From: Flagellimonas chongwuensis
GTDB lineage: Bacteria > Bacteroidota > Bacteroidia > Flavobacteriales > Flavobacteriaceae
Reading direction: 5' to 3'
Assembly: GCF_013376415.1 (NCBI RefSeq)
Contig: NZ_WYET01000001.1
Location: 1 to 64,000 of the forward strand
Length of the DNA stretch: 64,000 nucleotides
Shown: piece by piece, positions 35,674 through 45,455 of the stretch
Layout of the letters: each line of letters starts with the position of its first letter
How positions within the stretch are numbered: position 1 is the stretch's first letter
The notes under the pieces: model-generated
Told to the model about the DNA's origin: nothing
Seen by the model: the letters and a program-made list of their open reading frames with translations, nothing else
The model's database searches: none
Position numbers and translations under genes: made by a program

Positions 35674-36945
35674 ATGCTTCAAATACAGAACATTAGGGAA
35701 AACAAGGAAAGTATCATTACCGCGCTAAAAAAGCGAAACATCGATGCAGAACCTATGCTATCAAAGGTTTTGGAACTCGACGAAAAAAGACGTTCCATCC
35801 AAACCGAACTGGATGCGACCTTGGCCGAATCCAATAAGCTTTCCAAAGAAATTGGCATGCTCTTCAAAACAGGAAAAGCACAGGAAGCCAATGCCCTAAA
35901 AGAAAAGACTGCTGGACTTAAAGAAACATCCAAAACCTTGGGTGATGACCTCAATACCACTGCCGATGAACTTCAGCAGCAATTGTATCTGATTCCAAAC
36001 GTGCCCCACGAATCCGTTCCAGCGGGCAGCACGGAGGAGGACAACGAAGAAATTTTCAAGGAAGGCGATATCCCAACTTTGTCCGAAGGAGCACTTCCTC
36101 ACTGGGAATTGGCAAAAAAGTACGACATCATCGATTTTGAGCTCGGCGTTAAAATAACCGGGGCAGGTTTCCCCGTATACAAAGGAAAAGGAGCACGTTT
36201 ACAGCGTGCCCTCATTTCATATTTTTTGGACAAAAATGCCGAAGCAGGTTACACCGAAATGCAAGTGCCGCTTATGGTGAACGAAGATTCTGGCTATGGA
36301 ACAGGTCAGTTGCCGGACAAGGAAGGGCAAATGTACCATGTGCAGGCAGATGATTTGTATCTTATCCCAACAGCCGAAGTACCCGTTACCAATTTGCACC
36401 GTGGCGATTTATTGGCTGAAAGTGATTTTCCCATAAGATACACAGGCTACACTCCTTGTTTCCGTCGCGAAGCAGGAAGTTATGGGGCCCACGTTCGCGG
36501 TTTGAACCGTTTGCACCAGTTCGACAAAGTCGAGATTGTGCGATTGGAACATCCCAATAATTCATACCAAGCTTTGGATGACATGGTGGAACATGTAAAA
36601 AATATACTTCGCGAACTAAAATTACCTTACCGTATTTTGCGTCTTTGCGGAGGAGATCTTGGTTTTACTTCTGCCCTAACCTTCGATTTTGAAGTATTCT
36701 CCACAGCACAGGATCGCTGGCTGGAAATTAGTTCCGTTTCCAATTTTGAGACCTTCCAGGCCAATCGCTTGAAGCTTCGCTACAAGGATGAAAACGGAAA
36801 AAGTCAATTGGCCCATACCCTGAACGGAAGTTCTTTGGCATTGCCAAGGGTACTTGCCGGAATTTTGGAGAACTATCAAACCGATGCAGGTATAAAAATA
36901 CCTGACGTACTGGTTCCCTATTGCGGTTTTGACATCATCGATTAA
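35674..36945 (+). CDS. serS: Serine--tRNA ligase
   Basis: SerRS charges tRNA-Ser and tRNA-Sec. The 423-residue class II synthetase has an N-terminal coiled-coil arm (about 30-105, rich in Lys/Glu/Leu) that contacts the tRNA. The catalytic core contains LIPTAEVPVTNLHRGD (motif 1-2 region), YTPCFRREAGSYG (motif 2), EVFSTAQDRWLEISSVSNFETFQANRLKLRY, and LNGSSLALPRVLAGILENYQ (motif 3). The length is normal. It has its own promoter. Confidence 0.98.
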   Translation: MLQIQNIRENKESIITALKKRNIDAEPMLSKVLELDEKRRSIQTELDATLAESNKLSKEIGMLFKTGKAQEANALKEKTAGLKETSKTLGDDLNTTADELQQQLYLIPNVPHESVPAGSTEEDNEEIFKEGDIPTLSEGALPHWELAKKYDIIDFELGVKITGAGFPVYKGKGARLQRALISYFLDKNAEAGYTEMQVPLMVNEDSGYGTGQLPDKEGQMYHVQADDLYLIPTAEVPVTNLHRGDLLAESDFPIRYTGYTPCFRREAGSYGAHVRGLNRLHQFDKVEIVRLEHPNNSYQALDDMVEHVKNILRELKLPYRILRLCGGDLGFTSALTFDFEVFSTAQDRWLEISSVSNFETFQANRLKLRYKDENGKSQLAHTLNGSSLALPRVLAGILENYQTDAGIKIPDVLVPYCGFDIID

Positions 36946-36999
36946 GGTTTTAAACCATTAATTTGGATTCGGTTAACAGAATCCCCCACATTTCTGCGT

Positions 37000-37007
37000 T
37001 ATATTTG
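37000..37007 (+). promoter_or_regulatory. -7 box of the TPR gene
   Basis: TATATTTG (TANNTTTG) ends 15 bp before the TTG start at 37023 and supports that non-ATG start. Confidence 0.45.
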
Positions 37008-37022
37008 AAATAAAACAAGCTA

Positions 37023-38807
37023 TTGCGACATCTTTTATTTCTTATACTCCTGATATCCAGTTTTATTGGAACGGCCCAAGAAGATTTCTTGGCCAAACAA
37101 TACTTTCAGGATGGCGATTACGAGAAAGCATTGGTGTTCTATGAAAAATTGGTAGAAACCAATCCAAGACGCACGGATTATGCCGAGGGCCTAGTGGCCT
37201 GCTATCAACAATTGGAACGTTACGATGATGCCGAAGCATTCCTTTTGGAAAAAATAGAGGATAGTTACGCCTTTCCCACTTTTTATATAGAGCTGGGCTA
37301 CAATTTCACCCTAAAAAACGAAGAAGAAAAGGCCAATACTTATTACGATAGGGCCATCAACAAGATTGAGGATAACCCCAACTATGGATACAGTGTTGGG
37401 TACCGTTTCCAAAAATATGCTTTGCTGGAATATGCCATTCAGGCCTATACCAAGGCAATGGAACTAAAGCCGGACCTTAACTACGATTTTCAGTTGGCTC
37501 GCATTTATGGAGAACAGGGCGATATCGCAAAAATGTATCAATCCTATCTCAATCTAATTTGGGAAGGTCGTACTTCACGTGCCAATGTGCTCCGAAATAT
37601 CGATGATTTCATCTCCGAGGACCCCTCCAACGAAAATAATGTACTGTTGCGAAAGGTGCTTCTTCAAAATGCGCAAAAAGCTCCGGATATTTTGTGGAAC
37701 GAACTGTTGAGCTGGCTTTTTGTTCAACAAAAACAATACAATAGTGCCTTTGGTCAAGAAAAGGCCATCTACAAACGTAGCGAAGGGCAATCTATGGACC
37801 GCTTGGAAAACTTGGGAAGCATAGCTTTGGATGACAAGGATTGGGAAACGGCCAACGAGGTTTACAATTATATCGTTGACAATACCGAAAACCCAAGAAC
37901 TCGGCTCAATGCTGAACTCAACCTGATAGATATTGCACTGGAAAACCCAACGAAAAAGGTCCTGGAAGATGTACAAAAAAAGTTCGAGGACCTAGTGGAA
38001 GAGTATGGTAATCAAAGTACTACCCTACAGTTGCAGATTGCCTACGCCAACTTTCTAACTTTTAAAAAAGAAGAGCCCGAACCGGCCATTGCCATGCTCA
38101 AGGAAAGCTTGGAACTTCCCATGGGCCGGATGATCATGGCCTATGTAAAATTGGCGCTTGGGGATATCTTGGTATTCGACCAAAGGTTCAATGAGGCCCT
38201 TATCCTTTTTACACAGGTACAAAAAAGTGTCAAAAACGATGTACTTGGCCAAGATGCCCGCTTTAAGGTGGCCCAGACCAGTTTTTACAAAGGTGATTTT
38301 GACTGGGCCCTTACCCAATTAAAGGTGCTTCGCAGTTCCACCTCCCAGCTTATTGCCAACGATGCCATGCAACTAAGTTTGCTGATTTCAGATAATTCTC
38401 GGGAAGATTCCACGCAGACCGCCCTGAAAAAATATGCCAGGGCTGATTTACTGGCCTATCAAAATAAAAGTACCGAAGCCATCGAAGTGCTTGAAGATAT
38501 TTTACAAAATCATAAAGGGGAAAAAATAGAGGACGAAGCTTTGTTGAAACAGGCCGAATTGCTAGCAGAACAGAAAAACTATGAAAGTGCCGAGTTCAAC
38601 TATCAAAAAATAGTAGAGTTCTATTCTGATGGCATTTTGGCCGACGACGCCCACTTTGCCCTTGGAGAACTATATGAAAATGTCTTGAACGAGCCCGAAA
38701 AGGCAAAAAGTCATTACGAGAAAATCATCTATAATTATCAGGATAGTTATTACTTCCCCCAGGCCCGCAAGAATTTTAGAAGGCTCCGTGGAGATGCCAT
38801 TAACTAA
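37023..38807 (+). CDS. Exported tetratricopeptide-repeat protein
   Basis: The 594-residue protein has a signal peptide (1-17, ends IGTAQ) and then TPR helices along nearly the whole length. Recognisable units include YFQDGDYEKALVFYEKLVE (about 28-46), a RAINKIEDNPNYGYSVGY segment, and at the C-terminus YESAEFNYQKIVEFYSDG and EKAKSHYEKIIYNY. TPRs mediate protein contacts, so it is probably a periplasmic scaffold, perhaps of envelope or T9SS assemblies; that link is a guess. The start is a TTG placed 15 bp after a -7 box, and no ATG lies near the signal. Confidence 0.82.
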   Translation: MRHLLFLILLISSFIGTAQEDFLAKQYFQDGDYEKALVFYEKLVETNPRRTDYAEGLVACYQQLERYDDAEAFLLEKIEDSYAFPTFYIELGYNFTLKNEEEKANTYYDRAINKIEDNPNYGYSVGYRFQKYALLEYAIQAYTKAMELKPDLNYDFQLARIYGEQGDIAKMYQSYLNLIWEGRTSRANVLRNIDDFISEDPSNENNVLLRKVLLQNAQKAPDILWNELLSWLFVQQKQYNSAFGQEKAIYKRSEGQSMDRLENLGSIALDDKDWETANEVYNYIVDNTENPRTRLNAELNLIDIALENPTKKVLEDVQKKFEDLVEEYGNQSTTLQLQIAYANFLTFKKEEPEPAIAMLKESLELPMGRMIMAYVKLALGDILVFDQRFNEALILFTQVQKSVKNDVLGQDARFKVAQTSFYKGDFDWALTQLKVLRSSTSQLIANDAMQLSLLISDNSREDSTQTALKKYARADLLAYQNKSTEAIEVLEDILQNHKGEKIEDEALLKQAELLAEQKNYESAEFNYQKIVEFYSDGILADDAHFALGELYENVLNEPEKAKSHYEKIIYNYQDSYYFPQARKNFRRLRGDAIN

Positions 38808-38842
38808 TTCTTTCCTACTTTAGCCCAATAAAACAAAGGCAC

Positions 38843-39160
38843 ATGCTCATTTACAACGTTACCATCAACATAGATGAAAGTGTTCACGAACAATGGTTGG
38901 ACTGGATGAAGGATAAGCACATACCCGACATGCTGGCAACAGGAAAATTTTCGCATGCCAAAATGGTAAAGGTGTTGGTAGAGGAAGATATGGGCGGAAT
39001 AACCTATTCGATACAATACACCACGCAGGGCAGGGATACCTTGGAAGCCTATTACAAAGAAGACGCAGAACATTTACGTGCCCAGGCGCAGCGAATGTTC
39101 CCTAATAAATTCGTTGCCTTTAGAACAGAATTGGAAGTTATCAGCCAACAAATACCTTAG
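38843..39160 (+). CDS. DUF4286 family protein
   Basis: The 105-residue small cytosolic protein starts MLIYNVTINIDESVHEQWLD and has the family's HIPDMLATGKFSHAK and GGITYSIQYT segments. The ferredoxin-like alpha/beta pattern resembles small mono-oxygenase or stress-response folds, but no function is established. It sits between the TPR gene and the gamma-glutamylcyclotransferase-like gene, 3 bp ahead of the latter, so they probably share a transcript. Confidence 0.8.
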   Translation: MLIYNVTINIDESVHEQWLDWMKDKHIPDMLATGKFSHAKMVKVLVEEDMGGITYSIQYTTQGRDTLEAYYKEDAEHLRAQAQRMFPNKFVAFRTELEVISQQIP

Positions 39161-39163
39161 CTA

Positions 39164-39472
39164 TTGGACTATTTATTTTCCTACGGAACCCTTCAGGACC
39201 ATCAAGTACAGCAATACATATTTGGCCGATTGCTCCATGGAAAAGCTGATGTCGCGTTGGGTTTTAAAAAATTGGAAAATGCCGTTTATGGCCGTTATCC
39301 TTTGGTTATCAACACCAACAATCCGGAAGATAAAGTAGTCGGTGTGGCCTACGAAGTGAACGAGGTTGACCTAAAAAAGGCGGATATTTACGAAACCAAT
39401 GCTTACAAACGCCAAAAATTTCCTCTGGAATCCGGGGACGAAGCTTGGATCTATATCGAAAATTCCAACTAA
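39164..39472 (+). CDS. Gamma-glutamylcyclotransferase-like (AIG2 family) protein
   Basis: The 102-residue protein begins LFSYGTLQDHQVQ, the YGTL motif that binds the gamma-glutamyl group. Further on it has VVGVAYEVNEVDLKKADIYE, whose acidic residues take the place of the catalytic Glu, and YKRQKFPL. Family members release 5-oxoproline from gamma-glutamyl compounds; the substrate here is unknown. It is short for the family but complete. The start is TTG, 3 bp after the stop of DUF4286. Confidence 0.82.
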   Translation: MDYLFSYGTLQDHQVQQYIFGRLLHGKADVALGFKKLENAVYGRYPLVINTNNPEDKVVGVAYEVNEVDLKKADIYETNAYKRQKFPLESGDEAWIYIENSN

Positions 39473-39490
39473 CTTGCAAAAAAACCATAC

Positions 39491-40363
39491 GTGTCCAAAA
39501 AGAAGAAAAAGAAGTACTCGAATGACGCCTCCCACAAAAATAAGTATGTGCAGCAGGATAGTGCCGTAAAGGCAAAAAAGCATTTGGGGCAGCATTTTCT
39601 TAAAGACGAAACCGTTGCACAGAAAATTGCGCAGACCCTGTCTTTGGAAGGGTACACAAACGTATTGGAAATAGGCCCCGGAATGGGGGTGCTCACCAAA
39701 TATCTTTTGCAGCGCGATTTGGATTTGGTGGCAATGGACTTGGATGACGAATCCATCGTTTACCTCAATCACAGTTTTCCCTTGGAGCACGCCGCCATTT
39801 TAAAACAAAACAGTCGCTTGAATGTCATTGAGGCCGATTTCCTAAGGTTTGACCTTTCCAATTTGTACGGTGATGAACAATTTGCGATTACCGGTAACTT
39901 TCCCTACAACATTTCCAGCCAGATCGTATTTAAAATGTTGGAAATGCGAAAACAGGTACCCGAGTTCTCGGGCATGTTCCAAAAAGAAGTCGCCAAGCGT
40001 ATCTGCGAAGAACCTGGAAGCAAAACCTACGGGATTCTTTCCGTACTGGTCCAGGCGTATTATAATGCCGAATACCTGTTCACGGTACCACCTGGGGTTT
40101 TTGACCCTCCACCAAAGGTGGATTCGGGAGTACTTCGCCTAACAAGAAAAAAAGAACTCAACCTCCCTTGCGACGAGCGACTTTTCTTTAAGGTGGTGAA
40201 AACAGCGTTCAACCAAAGACGAAAAACCATTCGTAACAGTCTTAAAATCTTTAACCTCTCCGATAATCTAAAAGAAGATGCTATCTTTGATCAACGCCCT
40301 GAACAGCTTAGTGTAGTTGATTTTGTAACGTTGACACAAAAGATAGCCGATGACCCCGTTTAA
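39491..40363 (+). CDS. rsmA: 16S rRNA (adenine1518/1519-N6) dimethyltransferase
   Basis: RsmA (KsgA) dimethylates two adjacent adenines in helix 45 of 16S rRNA during 30S maturation. The 290-residue sequence has [12 protein letters not shown] (31-42 region), SAM motif [18 protein letters not shown] (motif III), and the catalytic [11 protein letters not shown] (motif IV, NFPY). A Lys-rich N-terminal extension of about 28 residues precedes the core; it starts at a GTG and probably helps rRNA binding. The last 14 bp overlap the mgtE start. Confidence 0.96.
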   Translation: MSKKKKKKYSNDASHKNKYVQQDSAVKAKKHLGQHFLKDETVAQKIAQTLSLEGYTNVLEIGPGMGVLTKYLLQRDLDLVAMDLDDESIVYLNHSFPLEHAAILKQNSRLNVIEADFLRFDLSNLYGDEQFAITGNFPYNISSQIVFKMLEMRKQVPEFSGMFQKEVAKRICEEPGSKTYGILSVLVQAYYNAEYLFTVPPGVFDPPPKVDSGVLRLTRKKELNLPCDERLFFKVVKTAFNQRRKTIRNSLKIFNLSDNLKEDAIFDQRPEQLSVVDFVTLTQKIADDPV

Positions 40364-41702
40364 ACTCACAGACGAACTTTTGGAAGAGATCAGGGAACTG
40401 ATCGCCGAGAACAAGGACGCCGAACTTCAATTAATGATGAAGGAGTTCCACTATGCCGATATAGCGGAAATAGCGGACGAAATGGAGGTCGAGGAAGCTA
40501 CCTACCTGATCAAGTTACTGGACAGTGAAAAAACTTCGGACATCCTTGCCGAAATGCATGAGGATATCCGGGAGGCCGTACTTAAAAACCTTACGGCCAA
40601 GGAAATTGCCGGTGAGCTTTCGGAACTGGATACGGATGATGCAGCAGATATCATCAACGAACTTCCCAAAGAACTTGTTCAAGAAGTAATCTCCGAAATA
40701 GAGGACCGCGAACACGCCAAGGACATTGTGGACCTTTTACGTTACGAGGAAGATTCCGCGGGTGGTCTTATGGCAAAGGAATTGGTAAAGGTCGACGAGA
40801 ATTGGACCGTGACCAATTGTGTCAAGGAGATGCGGGCCCAAGCAGAAAACGTGACCCGGGTACATTCCATATATGTGGTAGATGACGAAGGCAAGCTAAA
40901 GGGACGTCTTTCCCTTAAAGATTTACTTACAGCTTCTACCAAAAGCCACATCAAGGACATCTATATTCCCAAGGTTGATTCGGTAAATGTAAACGAAAAA
41001 GGAGAAGAAGTGGCAAAGATCATGTCCAAGTACGATTTGGAGGCCATTCCGGTGATAGACGAAATAGGACGATTGGTAGGCCGAATTACCATTGATGATA
41101 TTGTGGACGTAATCCGTGAGGAGGCCGACAAGGATTACCAAATGGCAGCAGGTATCTCGCAGGATGTTGAAGTAAACGATAGTATTTGGATACTCACGCG
41201 CGCCCGTTTGCCCTGGTTGATTCTTGGCCTATTGGGTGGTCTAAGTGCAGCGGCCATTATGGGAACCTTTGAAGATATGATCTCCAAGCACGCCGTATTG
41301 TTCTTTTTCACCCCATTGATTGCCGCAATGGCTGGGAATGTCGGGGTGCAATCCAGTGCTATTGTAGTGCAAGGTCTGGCTAACGATGACCTTAAAGGAA
41401 GTGTGAGCACCCATTTGTTAAAAGAAATGCTGTTAGCTCTTTTGAATGGTTTTATTCTTGCAATGCTGTTACTGCTTTTTACATGGATTTGGAAAGGCTC
41501 TTTTGCCACCGCTTTGGCCATTTCATTGTCCCTGGTGGTCGTGATCGTGGTCGCTGGTCTGATAGGGACCTTTGTCCCCATGTTCCTTCACAAAAGAAAT
41601 ATTGACCCAGCGATTGCCACTGGGCCCTTCATCACAACCAGCAACGATATTTTTGGAATCCTGATCTACTTTTGGATAGCAAAGATGATTTTGGGGATTT
41701 AA
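40350..41702 (+). CDS. mgtE: Magnesium transporter MgtE
   Basis: MgtE is a Mg2+-gated Mg2+ channel. The 450-residue protein has the helical N-domain (1-125), two CBS domains (about 135-255) and five transmembrane helices (about 285-450) with the conserved pore-lining [17 protein letters not shown] and [12 protein letters not shown]. Mg2+ bound between the N and CBS domains closes the pore. It overlaps rsmA by 14 bp, so the pair is coexpressed. Confidence 0.96.
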   Translation: MTPFKLTDELLEEIRELIAENKDAELQLMMKEFHYADIAEIADEMEVEEATYLIKLLDSEKTSDILAEMHEDIREAVLKNLTAKEIAGELSELDTDDAADIINELPKELVQEVISEIEDREHAKDIVDLLRYEEDSAGGLMAKELVKVDENWTVTNCVKEMRAQAENVTRVHSIYVVDDEGKLKGRLSLKDLLTASTKSHIKDIYIPKVDSVNVNEKGEEVAKIMSKYDLEAIPVIDEIGRLVGRITIDDIVDVIREEADKDYQMAAGISQDVEVNDSIWILTRARLPWLILGLLGGLSAAAIMGTFEDMISKHAVLFFFTPLIAAMAGNVGVQSSAIVVQGLANDDLKGSVSTHLLKEMLLALLNGFILAMLLLLFTWIWKGSFATALAISLSLVVVIVVAGLIGTFVPMFLHKRNIDPAIATGPFITTSNDIFGILIYFWIAKMILGI

Positions 41703-41723
41703 ACCTTTATCATAGACAAATCA

Positions 41724-42197
41724 ATGAATACTAGAAGTGAATTTATGTCTTCCAGATTGAAAGAAGTTCTTCTGGATGGAAAATGGATAGCTCAAACCAA
41801 TGTAAAAGAGCAAATTAAAAGTGTAACCTGGAAGCAGGCAACTAAAAAAGTCGGTTCGTTAAATACCATAGCTCTGCTTACCTATCACCTAAACTATTAT
41901 CTTGAAGGAATAACGCAAGTGTTTCTGGGTGGAAATCTAGAAATTCGTGACAAGTTCAGCTTTGATATGCCTCCCATTCATTCAGAAAAAGAATGGAGTG
42001 AACTGGTCGAAAGTTTTGTGACCAATTCAAAGCTATTTATTGAACGTGTTGAATTAATGAAAGATTCAATGTTTGACGAACCATTTGTTCATGAAAAATA
42101 TGGCACCTATCAACGAAATATTGAGGGCGTTATCGAACATAGTTATTATCATCTTGGCCAAATTTCACTTATTAAAAAAATCCTTTTGGATTTCTGA
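41724..42197 (+). CDS. DinB-superfamily protein (DUF1572-like)
   Basis: The 157-residue protein is a four-helix-bundle type with the DinB metal-site pattern. A His is in LTYHLNYYLEGI (helix 2), and HSYYHLGQISL in the last helix gives two more His. Such proteins bind a divalent metal and include thiol S-transferases, but this one has no assigned substrate. It lies 21 bp after mgtE and may be the end of that transcript. Confidence 0.75.
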   Translation: MNTRSEFMSSRLKEVLLDGKWIAQTNVKEQIKSVTWKQATKKVGSLNTIALLTYHLNYYLEGITQVFLGGNLEIRDKFSFDMPPIHSEKEWSELVESFVTNSKLFIERVELMKDSMFDEPFVHEKYGTYQRNIEGVIEHSYYHLGQISLIKKILLDF

Positions 42198-42227
42198 CAT
42201 TTGACCTAACTTTTTACTTTTCATAAT

Positions 42228-42593
42228 ATGAAATCCATCAACCTAAAAGAAAAACACGCCGAATTCACCAAACAATGGCATCCCCATCAAATTGCCATTG
42301 TTGATGATATGCAGGTGCTTTTGGCCAAACTCCAAGGAGAATTTGTATGGCACGCCCACGAAAATGAAGATGAACTGTTTCAAGTTATCAAGGGTACACT
42401 TTACATGCAATTCCATGACCGGACCGAGGTTGTGAACGAAGGTGAGCTCATTGTGGTACCAAAAGGTGTAGAACACAACCCGATGACCAAGAACGGTGAA
42501 GAAGTCCATGTCCTTCTTTTTGAAAAAATGACTACCGCCCACACAGGAAAGGTGCAACACGAAAAAACTCAAACCCACTATCCAAAAATCTAG
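42228..42593 (+). CDS. Cupin-domain protein
   Basis: The 121-residue single-domain cupin has metal-site motif 1 WHAHENEDELFQVIKG (HxH, E) and motif 2 LIVVPKGVEHNPMTK (PxGxxH). The fold binds a metal and is used by isomerases, dioxygenases and sugar-binding proteins; this short form cannot be assigned a substrate. The C-terminal HTGKVQHEKTQTHYPKI is an unusual His-rich tail. It precedes the hydroxyacid dehydrogenase but has its own stop 19 bp before it. Confidence 0.82.
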   Translation: MKSINLKEKHAEFTKQWHPHQIAIVDDMQVLLAKLQGEFVWHAHENEDELFQVIKGTLYMQFHDRTEVVNEGELIVVPKGVEHNPMTKNGEEVHVLLFEKMTTAHTGKVQHEKTQTHYPKI

Positions 42594-42599
42594 GTGTTG

Positions 42600-42607
42600 T
42601 ATATTTG
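42600..42607 (+). promoter_or_regulatory. -7 box close to the hydroxyacid dehydrogenase start
   Basis: TATATTTG is a full TANNTTTG match and ends 5 bp before the ATG at 42613. A transcript starting from it would be leaderless. No -33 TTTG is seen at 19 bp. Confidence 0.4.
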
Positions 42608-42612
42608 CCCCC

Positions 42613-43545
42613 ATGAAAGTTCTCCACTTAGATACCAATCACCCGTTGCTCATTGAACAATTTGCCGAGCTGGGGTTCGAAAATCACGAAGATTACACAT
42701 CCACCAAAGAGGAAGTAGAAAAGAAAATCCACGAGTACGATGGCATCATCATCCGTAGCAGGTTTACTATAGACCAGCAGTTTCTGGAAAAAGCCACCAA
42801 TCTTAAATTTATAGGAAGAGTGGGCGCTGGCTTGGAGAATATTGACACGGACTACGCCAAATACAAAAATATATTCATGGCATCTGCCCCCGAGGGCAAC
42901 AGAAATGCTGTGGGAGAACACGCTTTGGGCATGTTACTTTCCCTAATGAACCATATGGGCAAGGCCGACCGTCAAGTAAGAAAGGGAAAGTGGAAACGTG
43001 AACAGAACAGAGGCGTTGAACTGGATGGTAAAACTGTCGGAATCATAGGCTACGGAAATATGGGCAAGGCTTTTGCCAAAAAACTACGTGGTTTTGATGT
43101 AGAGGTCATCTGTTACGATATTGTTGGTGGTGTAGGTGATGAAAATGCACGCCAGGTAGGAATAATGGAATTTCAACAGCGCTCCGATGTTATTAGCCTG
43201 CACGTTCCACAGACCGAGCAGACCATCGGCATGGTAAATTCTGAATTTATTGAAAAAATCCATAAGCCGTTTTGGTTATTGAACACTGCACGCGGAAAAT
43301 GCGTGGTGACCAAAGACCTTGTAGAAGCCCTTAAATCTGGAAAAGTGCTCGGTGCCGGACTGGATGTTCTGGAATATGAACAAAAGTCCTTCGAAAATAT
43401 GTTCGCCCAAAAGCCTAAGGCATTTAAATATCTGCGTAAAGCCAAAAACGTTTTGCTTACGCCCCACGTTGCGGGTTGGACCGTGGAAAGCAAAGAAAAA
43501 TTGGCCCAGACAATTGTTGACAAAGTCAAAGAAAGATTTTGTTAA
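42613..43545 (+). CDS. D-2-hydroxyacid dehydrogenase (NAD-dependent)
   Basis: The 310-residue enzyme is of the phosphoglycerate/lactate dehydrogenase family, interconverting a 2-keto acid and its D-2-hydroxy acid with NAD. It has VGAGLENIDTDYAK in the substrate domain, Rossmann loop VGIIGYGNMGKAFAKKL, LLNTARGKCVV bearing the catalytic Arg loop, and the active His in LLTPHVAGWT. There is no C-terminal ACT domain, so it is not the regulated SerA form; a serine-pathway role remains possible. A -7 box lies 5 bp before the start. Confidence 0.88.
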   Translation: MKVLHLDTNHPLLIEQFAELGFENHEDYTSTKEEVEKKIHEYDGIIIRSRFTIDQQFLEKATNLKFIGRVGAGLENIDTDYAKYKNIFMASAPEGNRNAVGEHALGMLLSLMNHMGKADRQVRKGKWKREQNRGVELDGKTVGIIGYGNMGKAFAKKLRGFDVEVICYDIVGGVGDENARQVGIMEFQQRSDVISLHVPQTEQTIGMVNSEFIEKIHKPFWLLNTARGKCVVTKDLVEALKSGKVLGAGLDVLEYEQKSFENMFAQKPKAFKYLRKAKNVLLTPHVAGWTVESKEKLAQTIVDKVKERFC

Positions 43546-43601
43546 CTTTATAAGCCATCCAATAGCTTTTGGCTCTGGTAGTTTTTTAAAATTTACCAGA
43601 T

Positions 43602-44060
43602 ATGACGATTGATGCCAAATCACCGGACGAATACATAGCAAAGCTTCCCGTTGAACGGCAGGAGGCAGTTTCCAAACTTCGGGACACCGTAAAACAGAAT
43701 TTGCCCACCGGATTTGAGGAATGCATCAACTATGGGATGATTGGGTTTGTTGTTCCGCACTCCATGTATCCCGATGGATATCATGTTGACCCCACCTTGC
43801 CCCTTCCTTTCATAAATATTGCCTCACAGAAAAACTTTGTGGCCCTTTATCATTCAGGAATCTATGCCGACCCAAATGTGCACGATTGGTTTGTGAGCGA
43901 ATATCCCAAACACGTAAAAACAAAATTGGATATGGGGAAAAGCTGTATCCGCTTTAAGAACATCAATACAATTCCTTATCAGCTTATAGCCGCTCTTTGT
44001 CAAAAAATAACTCCCCAAGAGTGGATTGCGTTGTATGAAAAAAACACTAAAAAACCATGA
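43602..44060 (+). CDS. DUF1801 domain protein
   Basis: The 152-residue cytosolic protein has the YdhG/DUF1801 signature DEYIAKLPVERQEAVSKLRD near the start, then ECINYGMIGFVV and CIRFKNINTIPYQLIAAL. The family has an iron-chaperone-like fold (frataxin-related YdhG) but no settled function. Its end overlaps the VOC gene by 4 bp (ATGA), so they are coupled. Confidence 0.82.
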   Translation: MTIDAKSPDEYIAKLPVERQEAVSKLRDTVKQNLPTGFEECINYGMIGFVVPHSMYPDGYHVDPTLPLPFINIASQKNFVALYHSGIYADPNVHDWFVSEYPKHVKTKLDMGKSCIRFKNINTIPYQLIAALCQKITPQEWIALYEKNTKKP

Positions 44061-44443
44061 AAAACAGAGTTACAGGATTAGGAGGATTTTTCTTTAAGAG
44101 CAAGGACCCCAACCACATTAAAGAATGGTACAAAAACCATCTAGGACTGAACACGGATCAATATGGCTGTACATTTTGGTGGAAGGACAAAGAGGGAAAC
44201 GATTGTTCCACCCAGTGGAGTCCGATGGACGAGAAAACGGAGTATTTTAAACCCAGCGAAAAACAATTTATGATGAACTTTAGAGTGGAAAATTTGGTGG
44301 AACTACTCGAAGTTCTAAAAAAAGAAGGGGTTACCGTAGTCGGAGAAATAGAAGAGTACGACTATGGTAAATTCGGTTGGATATTGGACCCCGAGGGAAA
44401 CAAGTTGGAACTATGGGAACCTGTTGATAAAGCATTTCTGTAG
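44057..44443 (+). CDS. VOC (glyoxalase/bleomycin-resistance) family protein
   Basis: The 128-residue protein has two beta-alpha-beta-beta-beta halves. GFFFKSKDPNHIKEWYKNHLGL starts the first; FRVENLVELLEVLKKEGV starts the second, which ends GWILDPEGNKLELWEPV, where the Glu is a metal ligand. Members bind a divalent metal and act in glyoxal removal, dioxygenation or antibiotic binding; the substrate here is unknown. It is coupled to DUF1801 by a 4-bp overlap. Confidence 0.85.
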   Translation: MKNRVTGLGGFFFKSKDPNHIKEWYKNHLGLNTDQYGCTFWWKDKEGNDCSTQWSPMDEKTEYFKPSEKQFMMNFRVENLVELLEVLKKEGVTVVGEIEEYDYGKFGWILDPEGNKLELWEPVDKAFL

Positions 44444-44496
44444 CTATTGAATTATTTGCTACATTTAACCTTCATTAACCAACACATTAAATAAAC

Positions 44497-44883
44497 ATGT
44501 CAGAAGAAAAAAAAGACTTTGGAGACAGGGCCGAAGAAGCCGCTAAAGATTTCAAGGAGGATGTGAACAAAGCATTCGACCCTGCAAATCCTGAAAGTGG
44601 AAAAACAGTGGCAATTGTAGCTCACCTTACCTTAATTGGTTGGATTATCGCCCTCATTATGAATAGCAGCAATAAAACAGAAATAGGTTCCTTTTACATT
44701 AGACAAACTTTAGGAATTGGTTTGCTTGGAGTGGTATTGAGCATTATCCCTATAATCAACTTTTTTGCATGGATATTACCATTAATACTGTGGATTATAA
44801 GTTTGATAGGAGCCATTAACGGTACCAAAAAACCAGTGTTTTTGGTAGGAGAGTACTTTCAAGATTGGTTCAAAAGCTTATAA
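44497..44883 (+). CDS. DUF4870-like membrane protein
   Basis: The 128-residue protein has an acidic/basic soluble N-terminus (1-37) and about three transmembrane helices (about 38-53, 66-85, 88-105) with a VGEYFQDWFKSL tail. The IAHLTLIGWIIALI and YIRQTLGIGLL motifs are as in DUF4870 proteins, a small envelope family of unknown role. An efficient terminator follows at 44893. Confidence 0.8.
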   Translation: MSEEKKDFGDRAEEAAKDFKEDVNKAFDPANPESGKTVAIVAHLTLIGWIIALIMNSSNKTEIGSFYIRQTLGIGLLGVVLSIIPIINFFAWILPLILWIISLIGAINGTKKPVFLVGEYFQDWFKSL

Positions 44884-44892
44884 CAACTTTTT

Positions 44893-44920
44893 AAAAGCCA
44901 GATATAGTCTGGCTTTTTTT
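44893..44920 (+). terminator. Intrinsic terminator after the DUF4870-like gene
   Basis: AGCCAGA (44896-44902) and TCTGGCT (44908-44914) form a perfect 7-bp stem with a 5-nt loop, with AAA before and seven T from 44914. Confidence 0.9.
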
Positions 44921-44963
44921 AAACATACATTCATCGTAATATTGCAATTAATAACACTTCAAT

Positions 44964-45455
44964 ATGATTGTCAGAACCATGAAACCTTCGGATTGGGATG
45001 CCGTCTCCACTATATATTTGGAAGGAATAGCAACGGGCTTTGCCACTTTTGAGACCAAGACGCCCTCTTATGAACAGTGGGACAATGCCCATACCCAAGA
45101 ATGTCGTTTGGTAGCTGAAAACAATGGCTCAATTATGGGATGGGCGGCCCTATCCCCTGTTTCCAGTCGCTGCGTTTATGGTGGTGTAGCCGAGGTAAGC
45201 GTCTACATTTCGGAAAAGAGTCGCGGCAAAGGGGTTGGGAAGTTACTAATGCAGCATTTAATCGAAGAAAGTGAAAAAGCGGGATATTGGACCATACAAT
45301 CCGGTATTTTTCCAGAGAACACTCCAAGTATTAAGCTTCATAAAAAAGTAGGTTTCCGCTATATTGGAAAACGGGAACGTGTTGGAAGAATCCATGGGGT
45401 ATGGAAGGATAATCTTCTGTTCGAAAGAAGGAGCAGCCGGGTCGGGATAGATTAA
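44964..45455 (+). CDS. GNAT acetyltransferase, phosphinothricin/amino-acid type
   Basis: The 163-residue enzyme has an N-terminal MIVRTMKPSDWDAVSTIYLEG, the acetyl-CoA loop SEKSRGKGVGKLLM (R/Q-x-x-G-x-G) and the Pat-like FPENTPSIKLHKKVGFRYIGKRERVGR. Relatives acetylate phosphinothricin, methionine sulfoximine or similar small amines using acetyl-CoA. The natural substrate cannot be told. It converges on the acyltransferase gene with a 4-bp overlap of the ends. Confidence 0.85.
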   Translation: MIVRTMKPSDWDAVSTIYLEGIATGFATFETKTPSYEQWDNAHTQECRLVAENNGSIMGWAALSPVSSRCVYGGVAEVSVYISEKSRGKGVGKLLMQHLIEESEKAGYWTIQSGIFPENTPSIKLHKKVGFRYIGKRERVGRIHGVWKDNLLFERRSSRVGID